Positions 18,930-26,522 of a stretch of DNA of 64,000 nucleotides are shown here, piece by piece. Position 1 is the first letter of the stretch. Each line of letters starts with the position of its first letter. Under the pieces are notes generated by a model, which was not told the DNA's origin, made no database searches, and was given only the letters and a program-made list of their open reading frames with translations. The position numbers and the translations under genes are program-made. The DNA lies in the NCBI GenBank assembly GCA_000403295.2, contig KE159609.1, positions 650,725 through 714,724 on the forward strand, in the 5' to 3' direction. This DNA is from Lachnospiraceae bacterium M18-1. Lineage in GTDB: Bacteria; Bacillota; Clostridia; Lachnospirales; Lachnospiraceae.

Positions 18930-19107
18930 GCACAAACTGGCAGATTTGTCAATAGGAATTTGGGAATTTTTTGATAAAAATATAAAAAATGTAAGCCCCC
19001 ACTGAAAAGAGGAGGTGAAGAAAAATAAGGGAACTCTGGAAACGCAGTGATTTCAAGGGCTGTGAGTTTCCGAGAGTACTCAATTGTGAGAAAACAGGTG
19101 ATGTGGA

Positions 19108-19743
19108 TTGAGATATTATATTGCAGACCCGCATTTCTTTCATGGAAATCTGAATACGAAAATGGATTTTCGGGGATTCCAGAGTGTGGAGGAAATGAAC
19201 GGATATATGCTGGAAAAATGGAACGCAAAAGTCCGGAAGAATGATGATGTGGTGATTCTTGGTGACCTGTCCTGGGGCAAGGTGGAAGAAACCAATGAGC
19301 TGCTTGGCAGGCTCCATGGGCGTCTGTATCTGATACAGGGGAATCATGACCGTTTTCTGAAGAATAAAGATTATGATGCCAGCCGCTTTGTCTGGATCAA
19401 ACCCTATGAGGAACTGCAGGATAATAGGCGGAAGGTTATCCTCTGTCATTATCCGATCATGTGTTATAACGGCCAGTACCGTCTGGATGGAAATGGAGAA
19501 CCAAAAGCATATATGCTCTATGGGCATGTGCATGATACTTACGACCAACGGCTGATCGAGCAGTTTCAGGAGATTACAAGGAAGAGTATCAGGGAAAATA
19601 CAGACGGAGAGAAACGGGCCATTCCTTCCAATATGATTAATTGTTTCTGCATGTATTCGGATTACACACCACTGACTCTTGACGAGTGGATCATTTGTGA
19701 CAGGGAAAGGAGAGAAAAATTATGTGCGGCCGGTTCTATGTAA
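19108..19743 (+). CDS. Calcineurin-like metallophosphoesterase
   Basis: A 211-residue protein starting at TTG 19108. All five metal-binding blocks are visible: D7-x-H9 (ADPHF), D53 in GDLSWG, N79-H80-D81 in GNHD, H114 in LCHYPI and H140-x-H142 in YGHVHDTYD. It is a soluble phosphoesterase, probably of the small YfcE/phage-type group that acts on nucleotides or phosphoproteins. Its last 22 bases overlap the start of the SRAP gene, so the two are translationally coupled. The pairing suggests a role linked to DNA damage or nucleotide processing, which is inference. A C-terminal region of ~50 residues after the last motif is unassigned. Confidence 0.85.
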   Translation: MRYYIADPHFFHGNLNTKMDFRGFQSVEEMNGYMLEKWNAKVRKNDDVVILGDLSWGKVEETNELLGRLHGRLYLIQGNHDRFLKNKDYDASRFVWIKPYEELQDNRRKVILCHYPIMCYNGQYRLDGNGEPKAYMLYGHVHDTYDQRLIEQFQEITRKSIRENTDGEKRAIPSNMINCFCMYSDYTPLTLDEWIICDRERREKLCAAGSM

Positions 19744-20309
19744 GTGAGGAGACTGCTAAGGAAATTGAAAAGATAATCCGGAACGTAGATCTGCGGATGC
19801 AGAGAATGCATTTCGGGGATATTTATCCTTCCCGGAGGGCGGGGATTCTGTCTGGAGAGTCAACGGAGTTGAAGCTGGAAGATATGCAATGGGGATTCCC
19901 GCAGTATCAAAGGAAGGGACTGCTCATCAATGCAAGGGCGGAGACTGCGTTGGAGAAAAAGACATTCCGTGATAGTGTGCTGCACAGGCGCTGTGTTATT
20001 CCGGCAAGGCATTTTTATGAGTGGGATACTTCGAAAAATAAGGTATCATTTTTCAGGGAAGACAGCCCTATATTGTATATGGCCGGATTCTATAACTGGT
20101 TTGAGGAAGAAACGAGATTTATCATCCTCACAACACAGGCCAATGCATCGGTCAGTCCGGTTCATAACAGGATGCCGTTAGTGTTGGAAGAAAATGAGTT
20201 GGAAACATGGGTATATGATGATACATTTACAGAGTTTGCTCTCCATAAGACTCCGCCGCTGCTTGGACGGGAACAGGAATATGAGCAGAAGAAGTTGATC
20301 TTGACGTAG
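19722..20309 (+). CDS. SRAP-family peptidase / abasic-site binding protein (YedK-like)
   Basis: A 195-residue protein beginning MCGRFY, the invariant N-terminus of the SOS-response-associated peptidase (HMCES/YedK) family. The catalytic Cys2 becomes N-terminal after Met removal and forms a thiazolidine crosslink with abasic sites in single-stranded DNA. Other conserved residues are N70 in LINARAET, E100 in HFYEW and H148 in PVHNRMP. Length is slightly below the ~220 typical of the family. The start has AAAGGAGAG upstream and overlaps the phosphoesterase gene. In a mobile region it may protect transferred single-stranded DNA. A terminator follows at 20312. Confidence 0.92.
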   Translation: MCGRFYVSEETAKEIEKIIRNVDLRMQRMHFGDIYPSRRAGILSGESTELKLEDMQWGFPQYQRKGLLINARAETALEKKTFRDSVLHRRCVIPARHFYEWDTSKNKVSFFREDSPILYMAGFYNWFEEETRFIILTTQANASVSPVHNRMPLVLEENELETWVYDDTFTEFALHKTPPLLGREQEYEQKKLILT

Positions 20310-20310
20310 G

Positions 20311-20340
20311 AAAAGCCACCATTTGAGGTGGCTTTACAAT
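20311..20340. terminator. Bidirectional terminator between SRAP and Uma2 genes
   Basis: Stem AAAGCCACC (20312-20320) / GGTGGCTTT (20327-20335) with a 6-base loop, flanked by A- and T-rich runs. It lies between two convergent genes and can serve both. Confidence 0.7.
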
Positions 20341-20355
20341 TTTTATAAGCAGACA

Positions 20356-20889
20356 TCAAGAAATACTTATTGAAAATCCTTCATATATGCCCACGGGAAC
20401 ATCTTCTCCAAAAGAATATTCTTCCATGTTATCTTGTTCAAAATTATAAACCGTAATTTGATCTCTGTCCGGATCAACTACCCAGTATTCACGCACTCCG
20501 GCAGTACGATATTTGAATAACTTTTTATAATAATCCATCTTGCGGCTACTGGGTGAAACAATTTCGATGATCCAATCAGGAGCGCCGTGGCATCCTTTTT
20601 CATCTAATTTTGAAAGATCGCAAATGATTGAAATATCCGGCTCATAATAATTGACATCATCCTGATTCAAAAATACGGCAAATGGGGCGGCCAATACCTG
20701 ACACGTTCCATTTTTACTATCAATATAGTTTGCGATTATTTGATGTAGTCTGCTGCGTATTCTTTGATGCGTCCAACTTGGCGGGGACATATAGTATATC
20801 TGGCCGTCGATCAGCTCCGCCCGTTCACCATCCGGTAAAGCATAGATATCCTCTATTGTATAGGCGTCTTCTTTCATTATTACGTTCAT
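20356..20889 (-). CDS. Uma2-family endonuclease-fold protein
   Basis: A 177-residue protein of the Uma2/DUF820 family, which has a PD-(D/E)XK nuclease fold. Diagnostic segments are ERAELIDGQIYYMSPPSW, YYEPDISIICD and the core APDWIIEIVSPSSR, where D and the E-x-V motif are the putative metal ligands. The C-terminal REYWVVDPDRDQITVY is also typical. It is cytoplasmic and single-gene, convergent with the SRAP gene. The family is widespread and expanded in some bacteria; function remains unclear (nuclease, possibly of mobile origin). Confidence 0.88.
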   Translation of the reverse strand: MNVIMKEDAYTIEDIYALPDGERAELIDGQIYYMSPPSWTHQRIRSRLHQIIANYIDSKNGTCQVLAAPFAVFLNQDDVNYYEPDISIICDLSKLDEKGCHGAPDWIIEIVSPSSRKMDYYKKLFKYRTAGVREYWVVDPDRDQITVYNFEQDNMEEYSFGEDVPVGIYEGFSISIS

Positions 20890-21005
20890 TGCTTACACAT
20901 CCAATCCTTAAAGACATTATAGATAATTGAAGTTAAGATTACAACTTGTTATTTGAATAGGCATCTATTCATTGGTTGGATTTTCCCGGTTCATTTTCTG
21001 TCTTT

Positions 21006-22091
21006 TTATAAATTCATCATATTTTCTGGGTTTGGGATTCCTAAGATCAGTCTGGGATTAAGTCCGGTTAGGGAGAGATAGTAATTAGCCAGTCCGGAAT
21101 CCATGAAATGACAATAACTACGACCCCTTGGTTTGAAATCAACGCTATCTGTCCTTGCAGTTTCACTACAAAAATCTGTGATTCCGGAGAAATAAAGCCA
21201 GTCTAACACACGGTTGCAAGTGTCTCTTGAAACGTAAATGGAATCGTTTTGTGCTATCAGCTCTTGTATTTCCCTTTGAATACTGCCCTCTGTTATTCTG
21301 CGGCTTTTCCTGCCCGCAATACGGCAGATTGAAAGAAAAATCTGCGTAAATACTCTGGCATCCTGAATATCTGTAAAATATCGGGTGGACTCATTCGTAA
21401 AGGTGTCAATTATTTTTATTAGTGCGCCTCGTGCCTTTTCTATGCTTTGTTTTTCAAGATAAGTTTTAACCACATTAGGATATCCGCCAATCTGAAGGTA
21501 GATATCATATGCAGCTTTAAAATTGCTGCAGATATGATTTTTTTGCAGAGGTTCTGATGGAAGACGGAGATATTGGGCATACAGATTTTCATTATATGAC
21601 TGCAAAAACTCTTCGAATGAAAGTGTATCAACAGAGAGTTTCACTGAGTCTTCATTACGAGACTCGAATTCCGGCTTCATAAGCTGTCCCGGGTAACTGC
21701 TGAGCAAAATAAAACGGGACTGAAAATAACAGTTAAATTTTTGGATATGGTTATATATTGAGGCAGATTCCTGTACTTCGTCAATCATAATGATCATGTC
21801 ATCAGAATCCACAAAATCGGGCTCAAAAAGCTGGAATGCACTACGGAGAGAGTATTCTGGATATTCTGTGTCGGAGGCCTCGTCTATCGCCAGTCTGAAG
21901 CATTCCAGGAACTGATGTCCGCTCTGTTCAAAAAGATTGATATAAATTTTGTGTCGAAAGTGTTCATCCGTAAATTTATTGACGATATATGTTTTTCCTG
22001 CCTGTCGGGCACCAGTTACTTCTAAAAGGTGGTGGCTGGAATCTTGCTTCCAATCAAAAAGTTCCTTGTAGATATTACGCTTCAGATACAT
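21006..22091 (-). CDS. AAA_14/DUF4143-type ATPase, C-terminally short
   Basis: A 361-residue protein. ATG at 22091 is preferred because AGGAAGGG lies ten bases upstream; an in-frame ATG at 22121 has none. Walker A is GARQAGKTY near residue 30, Walker B is MIMIDEVQES, and DUF4143 follows with a wHTH region. Family members are usually 400-480 residues; this one ends just after FMDSGLANYYLSLTGLNPR, where relatives continue. A second frame remains open past the stop (about 20946-21030), so a frameshift or truncation is likely. Function of the family is uncertain; many are found in mobile or toxin-antitoxin settings. Confidence 0.75.
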   Translation of the reverse strand: MYLKRNIYKELFDWKQDSSHHLLEVTGARQAGKTYIVNKFTDEHFRHKIYINLFEQSGHQFLECFRLAIDEASDTEYPEYSLRSAFQLFEPDFVDSDDMIIMIDEVQESASIYNHIQKFNCYFQSRFILLSSYPGQLMKPEFESRNEDSVKLSVDTLSFEEFLQSYNENLYAQYLRLPSEPLQKNHICSNFKAAYDIYLQIGGYPNVVKTYLEKQSIEKARGALIKIIDTFTNESTRYFTDIQDARVFTQIFLSICRIAGRKSRRITEGSIQREIQELIAQNDSIYVSRDTCNRVLDWLYFSGITDFCSETARTDSVDFKPRGRSYCHFMDSGLANYYLSLTGLNPRLILGIPNPENMMNL

Positions 22092-22140
22092 GCTGACATT
22101 CCCTTCCTGATTTTTCAGCATCCGTTCATCAGAAATGTTT

Positions 22141-22575
22141 TTATAAAAAGGATTCTATGGTTTTTTGATATTTTTCAGAATGGGTTACATAGTTAAAAAA
22201 GAACTCGGCGTCAAAATCATCAAATCCAAATTCCCTCTGTAATTTTAACTGGATCATATCTTCCTGCAGATTCTGCTTCTTAGATTGTGCTATTATCTGG
22301 CAAAGATTACGCATAAAAGTAATATATTTTTCAATCTCATTTACAACATCCGAAGCGTTTTGGAGATATTCTTTTGCATAATCTTCTGATAAATTTTCAT
22401 GTTTTTGCAGAACCTCAATGATTTGTTCATCTGAAATATCTATTCCCCTGAGAAATTCTATCATATAAGAAATCCGGGTTTCTTCCCTTATCTCTGCCTC
22501 GCGCATTTCCCATGTCATTTTTGTTCGCCCCCAGTACATAATCTGCATAACCATTTTGTATTTACTGAAAGACAT
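22141..22575 (-). CDS. Hypothetical helical protein, possibly tail of an Rpn-type nuclease
   Basis: A 144-residue frame without a clear ribosome site at its first ATG, so it may be a remnant or start at a later Met. The central part (residues ~35-75, SDEQIIEVLQKHENLSEDYAKEYL) is helical. The C-terminus FFFNYVTHSEKY recurs in a remnant at 23232-23288. The context of other Rpn-type fragments suggests it derives from a PD-(D/E)XK nuclease family transposase, but I see no catalytic motif. It lies 50 bases upstream of the ATPase gene. Confidence 0.4.
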   Translation of the reverse strand: MSFSKYKMVMQIMYWGRTKMTWEMREAEIREETRISYMIEFLRGIDISDEQIIEVLQKHENLSEDYAKEYLQNASDVVNEIEKYITFMRNLCQIIAQSKKQNLQEDMIQLKLQREFGFDDFDAEFFFNYVTHSEKYQKTIESFL

Positions 22576-22666
22576 CTGGTTTTTACTATTTTATCATGTT
22601 TTGCGTCTATGCTCAATTCTAATCGGATATTTTCTCTGTTTGAGCAGCGAATGTAATCAGTTCAAT

Positions 22667-22699
22667 CAAAAAAGCCATCTGTTAAGATCAGATGGCTTT
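22667..22699 (-). terminator. Terminator after the Rpn-type fragment
   Basis: Arms 22671-22681 and 22689-22699 (AAAGCCATCTG / CAGATGGCTTT) with a 7-base loop. On the minus strand it is followed by a T run (complement of 22667-22673). Confidence 0.75.
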
Positions 22700-22722
22700 G
22701 CAAATGGTTGGATGCTGGTATT

Positions 22723-23043
22723 TCACACAGCCTGAAGTTCTGCAAGTTGTTCTACTTCAGCCACACTAAGGGCAGAATACTCTGCAATTTCTTCAATTGT
22801 CAGTTTCCCCACTTTCAGCATTCTAAGTGCGGTTTCTTTTTTGGTTTCATCAATACCTTGGCTTCTTCCACGATTTAAAATAGTCCTTGCTTCTGTTTGG
22901 ATCAATGGTCCTCTCATCATAGCACCTATACCTTTCTGCATGTTTTCGTACTTGTATGCGATTTCTGTGATTACATCACCAGAAAGCTTTATGATCGTTC
23001 GTTTATCAAATGCCCCGATAATACCTTGTTTTTCTAAAATCAT
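22723..23043 (-). pseudogene. C-terminal fragment of an Rpn-family PD-(D/E)XK nuclease/transposase
   Basis: A 106-residue frame that reads like the helical C-terminal half of Rpn-family recombination-promoting nucleases (ending LRMLKVGKLTIEEIAEYSALSVAEVEQL). The N-terminal PD-(D/E)XK catalytic domain (~200 residues in intact members) is missing and not found upstream. ATG at 23043 is probably internal to the original gene. A terminator follows. It is one of several Rpn-type remnants in this window. Confidence 0.7.
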
Positions 23044-23231
23044 CTGATAATATGTATCTCATAATGATTCCGTTCTATTTTATCCTATCATTTCCTTTTG
23101 GAATTGCCCTCGCATCCTAGATTGGTGTAAAATATACGATTGTCGGTTTTGGGGTTTAAGAAAAGAGCCATCTGGCAAGATGGGCAGATGACTCAAAATA
23201 TTTGATATTAGTACTTTACGGCGAATCAATA

Positions 23232-23288
23232 TTATTGAGATGCGCCTATAAGTTTTAAATATTTCTCGGAATGGGTTACATTCCTAAA
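23232..23288 (-). pseudogene. In-frame extension remnant after the PIN-partner gene
   Basis: Directly after the TGA stop of the gene at 23289-23498 the same frame stays open for 18 codons, reading FRNVTHSEKYLKLIGASQ and then TAA. The NVTHSEKY block matches the C-terminus of the protein at 22141-22575. This suggests an ancestral longer protein, cut by a nonsense mutation, or a recombination scar. Confidence 0.5.
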
Positions 23289-23498
23289 TCAAAAACCAAA
23301 CATTTTTCTTATTTCAGCATCAGAAGGTTCTGGTTCTTCGCATTTATATTTTTCAGCCGTATAATCACCAGAACCACCATTATCAAACTGTTCCAGAAAT
23401 TTAAGAGTTCCGGTTACGCCTAAAGCAGTTTTTAGGGCATTTAATCCATTCTCTTGTAGGTCTGTGTTATTAGTAATATTTAATCTTGTAGCTATCAT
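23289..23498 (-). CDS. Small partner protein of the PIN-domain gene (candidate antitoxin)
   Basis: A 69-residue protein. The start at 23498 is chosen because TAATG joins the stop of the PIN gene to this ATG and GGAGGTG lies upstream within the PIN gene. The sequence is acidic with a Gly-rich patch (LEQFDNGGSGDYTAEKY) and ends IRKMFGF. It is tightly coupled to the PIN gene and is the obvious candidate for its partner, although in most VapBC modules the antitoxin precedes the toxin. No DNA-binding motif is evident. Its frame continues beyond the stop codon. Confidence 0.6.
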   Translation of the reverse strand: MIATRLNITNNTDLQENGLNALKTALGVTGTLKFLEQFDNGGSGDYTAEKYKCEEPEPSDAEIRKMFGF

Positions 23499-23938
23499 TA
23501 ATACAACACCTCCATTAACCATTCATTAGGATTCATAACTTTTGTAAGAGTTTTAATTCGGTGACAGTTATTCATAAATTTTCTATCTGTTGTTAATAAT
23601 ACATCTGCATTTGCGGATTCGGCGCATGCAAGATGAATACTGTCTTTATACTTGATATTTGATATATGGCGGATTTCTTCGGCGCGTTTTATAATAGGCC
23701 AGTCAACAGAAATTTCTTCTGTACATAAACTATATATCATTTGCAATATGGAACGTTTATAGAGATTTGACGTTTCCTGAATTTCCTTCATTAACATCTG
23801 GCTTCCTATTAATTGAACAGCTGATTGTTCCGTTAATTCGAGAATGAGCATGACGGAATTTCTTTCGTAATAAATTTGTGAGTAGCTACGATCATCAAGT
23901 AGTCGATTATAACAGCAATTATCTAAATATACTCTCAA
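23498..23938 (-). CDS. PIN-domain ribonuclease-like protein (VapC-like)
   Basis: A 146-residue PIN-domain protein starting at TTG 23938, with AAAGGAG about 12 bases upstream. The acidic active-site residues are in place: D6 in YLDNCCYNR, an acidic residue near E52, D99 in KYKDSIHLA, and D118 in LLTTDRKF. It ends MNPNEWLMEVLY. PIN proteins are Mg-dependent RNases and are commonly toxins. It overlaps the downstream small gene by one base. It may be a toxin stabilising this accessory region, or a solitary PIN-like protein; toxicity is not established by sequence. Confidence 0.8.
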   Translation of the reverse strand: MRVYLDNCCYNRLLDDRSYSQIYYERNSVMLILELTEQSAVQLIGSQMLMKEIQETSNLYKRSILQMIYSLCTEEISVDWPIIKRAEEIRHISNIKYKDSIHLACAESANADVLLTTDRKFMNNCHRIKTLTKVMNPNEWLMEVLY

Positions 23939-24031
23939 TTATCTGTAGTCTCCTTTCTTTCGGTGCATTTATTATAGTCTATTTATAGCGATTTTACAAG
24001 CTAAGCATTATTTACTTCTTATATCTTTACT

Positions 24032-24703
24032 TTAATGTATCAATGCTTTTAAGGAAGCAGTCAGTCTTTTATTATTTTGTTCGTACTGTTCCAGAAATGG
24101 CTGCTCCAGATGAAAGTCTGTGTATTTGCAGGCCATGAAATCAAGCAGAGCTTCTGTTTTGCGGATTGCTGGTATCTTTTTTAATAATTGTGCGATTGGA
24201 AGCGCAGAGGAGAAATCCATCTGGATAAACTCACGGTCTTCCTGTGTGAAATACTGCCGCATCCAATTGCGTGCCTTGAACTTCTCACCCGTGAAATGCC
24301 GCGGTTTTTCAATGCTGAGATAGTAATTGAAAGAAGAGGTTCCATCTGGTTCTGCTACCAACGGGTAAGTACGGCATGCTCTTGGCTTTGCAGGCTGTAT
24401 CGTACATAGATTATTTTTGAGAAAGATGCATGTATCATCATCACCAACTGTTTTTAGTGTGTAGATGAAATAGCCGCATTCGTGGAGCAAAACCGGCTGT
24501 GCATATTGGGACAGCATATCACTGATGGAAGCACTGTATTCACCCCGGTTTTTTAAATATTTTGCCAGACGGTAGATATCCAGGCTCTCCAGAGGGACAC
24601 TGTCCTTTACATGCCGGCAACAGGCGCCGCATCGGCAGCATTCAAACGGAATTCGTTCATTCCATGCGATGGGGATCACATTTTTCATTAAAGATTCTTT
24701 CAT
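24032..24703 (-). CDS. YkgJ-type cysteine-cluster protein
   Basis: A 223-residue protein. The start at 24703 follows GAAAGGAAA; an upstream ATG at 24721 overlaps that site. The N-terminus carries the cluster FECCRCGACCRHVKD (C22, C23, C25, C28, C29) and a second set in NLCTIQPAKPRACRTYP, the hallmark of the YkgJ/UPF0153 family that binds a zinc or iron-sulfur cluster. The C-terminal ~90 residues are unassigned and helical. It is a single gene upstream of the PIN pair. Biochemical role unknown; family members have been linked to protein modification. Confidence 0.85.
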   Translation of the reverse strand: MKESLMKNVIPIAWNERIPFECCRCGACCRHVKDSVPLESLDIYRLAKYLKNRGEYSASISDMLSQYAQPVLLHECGYFIYTLKTVGDDDTCIFLKNNLCTIQPAKPRACRTYPLVAEPDGTSSFNYYLSIEKPRHFTGEKFKARNWMRQYFTQEDREFIQMDFSSALPIAQLLKKIPAIRKTEALLDFMACKYTDFHLEQPFLEQYEQNNKRLTASLKALIH

Positions 24704-24783
24704 ATTGTGTTTTCCTTTCATTGGTTAGATAGTGTAGCACCCTTTCCCTTCGGTCGAGGGTTCATCTGAAAATATCAAAGAAG

Positions 24784-24806
24784 AGCCACTCCGGATGGAA
24801 TGGCTT
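24784..24806 (-). terminator. Terminator closing the LigA operon
   Basis: Imperfect hairpin with GCCA/TGGC and TCC/GGA stems, T-rich on the minus-strand side, directly after the stop of the gene at 24812. Confidence 0.55.
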
Positions 24807-24811
24807 TGTCT

Positions 24812-25270
24812 TTAATCTTTTTGACACATTGCTTTTTCATAATCGAGGATCTGCTCCCAGGTTAACCATTCCGGTTTTTCCGTATCTGAAAAGCTCTTCC
24901 AGATATCCTTCATGGTCTCTATGTGCTTCCGTTCATCAGAAGAGGGAAGTACACCGGGATTTCTGTCACCATATCCAAGGTAATAGTCACAGTCATTTCT
25001 CAATCGGTCCAGCATTTGATATTGGAACTTTTTTTCTTTATCGATTTGTTTTTCCTGGGATGGTTTGATCACGAAATCTTTTCTTATAGGCATATCCGGC
25101 TCACCGTCAAAAGCATCATCCAATGCGGAACAGAGCTGTGGGTGAGGGCTGCCTAATGTGACGTCCTTCCACAGATGTCCAAACTGGTCTTTATAGACAG
25201 GGCGATCCCAGTAATCTATGCCGATTGGTTCTAATACGAGAGTTTTGTCTTTTTTCTTTTGGGAATTCAT
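24812..25270 (-). CDS. LPD11-domain protein of the mobile element
   Basis: A 152-residue protein. The start at 25270 follows AAAAAGGAG; the ATG at 25288 overlaps that site. Residues ~90-150 match the large polyvalent protein-associated domain 11 pattern: LRNDCDYYLGYGDRN, then helices, then KPEWLTWEQILDYE. LPD domains are found in large multi-domain proteins of conjugative elements and phages and are thought to act with transferred DNA or effectors. Here the domain stands nearly alone, with an N-terminal extension (VYKDQFGHLWKDVTLGSP) of unknown role. It is the last gene of the LigA operon. Confidence 0.65.
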   Translation of the reverse strand: MNSQKKKDKTLVLEPIGIDYWDRPVYKDQFGHLWKDVTLGSPHPQLCSALDDAFDGEPDMPIRKDFVIKPSQEKQIDKEKKFQYQMLDRLRNDCDYYLGYGDRNPGVLPSSDERKHIETMKDIWKSFSDTEKPEWLTWEQILDYEKAMCQKD

Positions 25271-25291
25271 GATTTTCTCCTTTTTCATGAC

Positions 25292-25951
25292 TCATTTTTG
25301 TAACAGTAATTCTTTCAATAAGTTCAGGGTATCCATAAGCCCTTGTTGATACGCGACTCTTCCATACTCAGAGGACTGGTCATTGTCTTTAGACAGAACA
25401 TGATCAATGAGTTCTAATTGCTCGGAGGAGAAGATGTCATTGTTTAGTTTTTTCATCTCATCATCAGCATACTGACGAACCTTTTGGTATGTCCGGTCTT
25501 TTCGTAACGTTTTTTCCATTGCGGTATCCAGCCGATAGCGGATGAACTGCCGTAGGACAGATGATTCTGGCTCATCATTCTCTGCCATGTTATTTTTTTC
25601 CGCATCATCTTCCGTAGAATGGTCTGCGGTGTTCATGGTATGGTTGCTGGAAGGAATTTCTGGTCTGACCCGAAGATTTTTCAATAAATCTGTAAGAAGT
25701 AGGAAACCCGTCCGCAGCCCTAGTTCCATATAAACGCAGGCGTATTCATTAGCCATCTCGTTGGCCGAGGATAAAAGATCTGAAGCACTGTCATTGTCAT
25801 ATTGTTTGACTGTCTTTTCATATGCTTCGTCGGCCGCATTCAGACGAGCCTCATAATCCCGTCCATCCGGTTCCGGCAGGGAGCCAAAGAGCAGGTAATC
25901 CGCAATTCCTTTGATAGTCGCACGTTGAAATATTTTTTCTGATAGTTTCAT
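25292..25951 (-). CDS. Hypothetical ICE protein (DUF6809-like)
   Basis: A 219-residue, mostly helical protein. The start at 25951 follows GAAAGGAAG; the frame is open for 42 codons upstream without a site. MKLSEKIFQRATIKGIADYLLFG and the two repeats of an LG-LRTGFLLL / YQQGLMDTLNLL type helix resemble DUF6809-family ICE proteins, but this one looks like a tandem version with an acidic, low-complexity linker (~residues 105-135). Function unknown. It sits between the zinc-ribbon gene and the LPD11 gene in the LigA operon. Confidence 0.5.
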   Translation of the reverse strand: MKLSEKIFQRATIKGIADYLLFGSLPEPDGRDYEARLNAADEAYEKTVKQYDNDSASDLLSSANEMANEYACVYMELGLRTGFLLLTDLLKNLRVRPEIPSSNHTMNTADHSTEDDAEKNNMAENDEPESSVLRQFIRYRLDTAMEKTLRKDRTYQKVRQYADDEMKKLNNDIFSSEQLELIDHVLSKDNDQSSEYGRVAYQQGLMDTLNLLKELLLQK

Positions 25952-26066
25952 AAGATTCTTCCTTTCTACGACAGAAAAGGCACAGCAGAAGCCATGCCTT
26001 TCCCATATTTTATGTATTAATGCTATTTGTTTCAGCCCTGCGATTTGCTGCACCTCCGTCAAATAT

Positions 26067-26474
26067 TCAGGATACATTCGCAGCTGTCAGCGGGGCAGTT
26101 CTTTCAAACTCATAGAGTAAATAGTACACCCCTATGGGATGGTGTTCGTCAAACCAGTGTAGAAGCTCTATTTTTGTGATTCCGGCCGGAAATGCTATTC
26201 CGCATAAAGTGAAGGATTCCGCAAAGAGTTCTTCTTCAGAATCCGGAGCCTCCATGGGAATATCCGAAAGTTCCATCCACATGGCTTCCACGACCCGTCT
26301 GCACAGGTCAGTAGACTGGTCATAATCACAGGCGGTGTGGCCGCACTCACTGCAGAGCATCAGCCGTTTGCCACAGCAAGGGCATTTGGTCATGTATCCC
26401 TGTATCGTGATGTCCCATAAAATCTCGACTTCCGTGCCGCAGTTCGGGCATAATTCGGTGATCATTTCTTTCAT
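26067..26474 (-). CDS. Zinc-ribbon ICE protein
   Basis: A 135-residue protein whose first 50 residues hold nine cysteines: CPNCG (C9, C12), CPCCG (C31, C33, C34), CSECGHTACDY (C41, C44, C49), consistent with two zinc knuckles. The C-terminal ~70 residues are acidic and end in a helix (FDEHHPIGVYYLLYEFE). It lies 49 bases downstream of ligA. Similar cysteine-rich small proteins are common in clostridial ICEs; role unknown, possibly nucleic-acid binding. Confidence 0.65.
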   Translation of the reverse strand: MKEMITELCPNCGTEVEILWDITIQGYMTKCPCCGKRLMLCSECGHTACDYDQSTDLCRRVVEAMWMELSDIPMEAPDSEEELFAESFTLCGIAFPAGITKIELLHWFDEHHPIGVYYLLYEFERTAPLTAANVS

Positions 26475-26522
26475 GGAAAAGTTCCTCGCTTTGCATAGTT
26501 ATTTCTGGAAACGGTATTCCCT

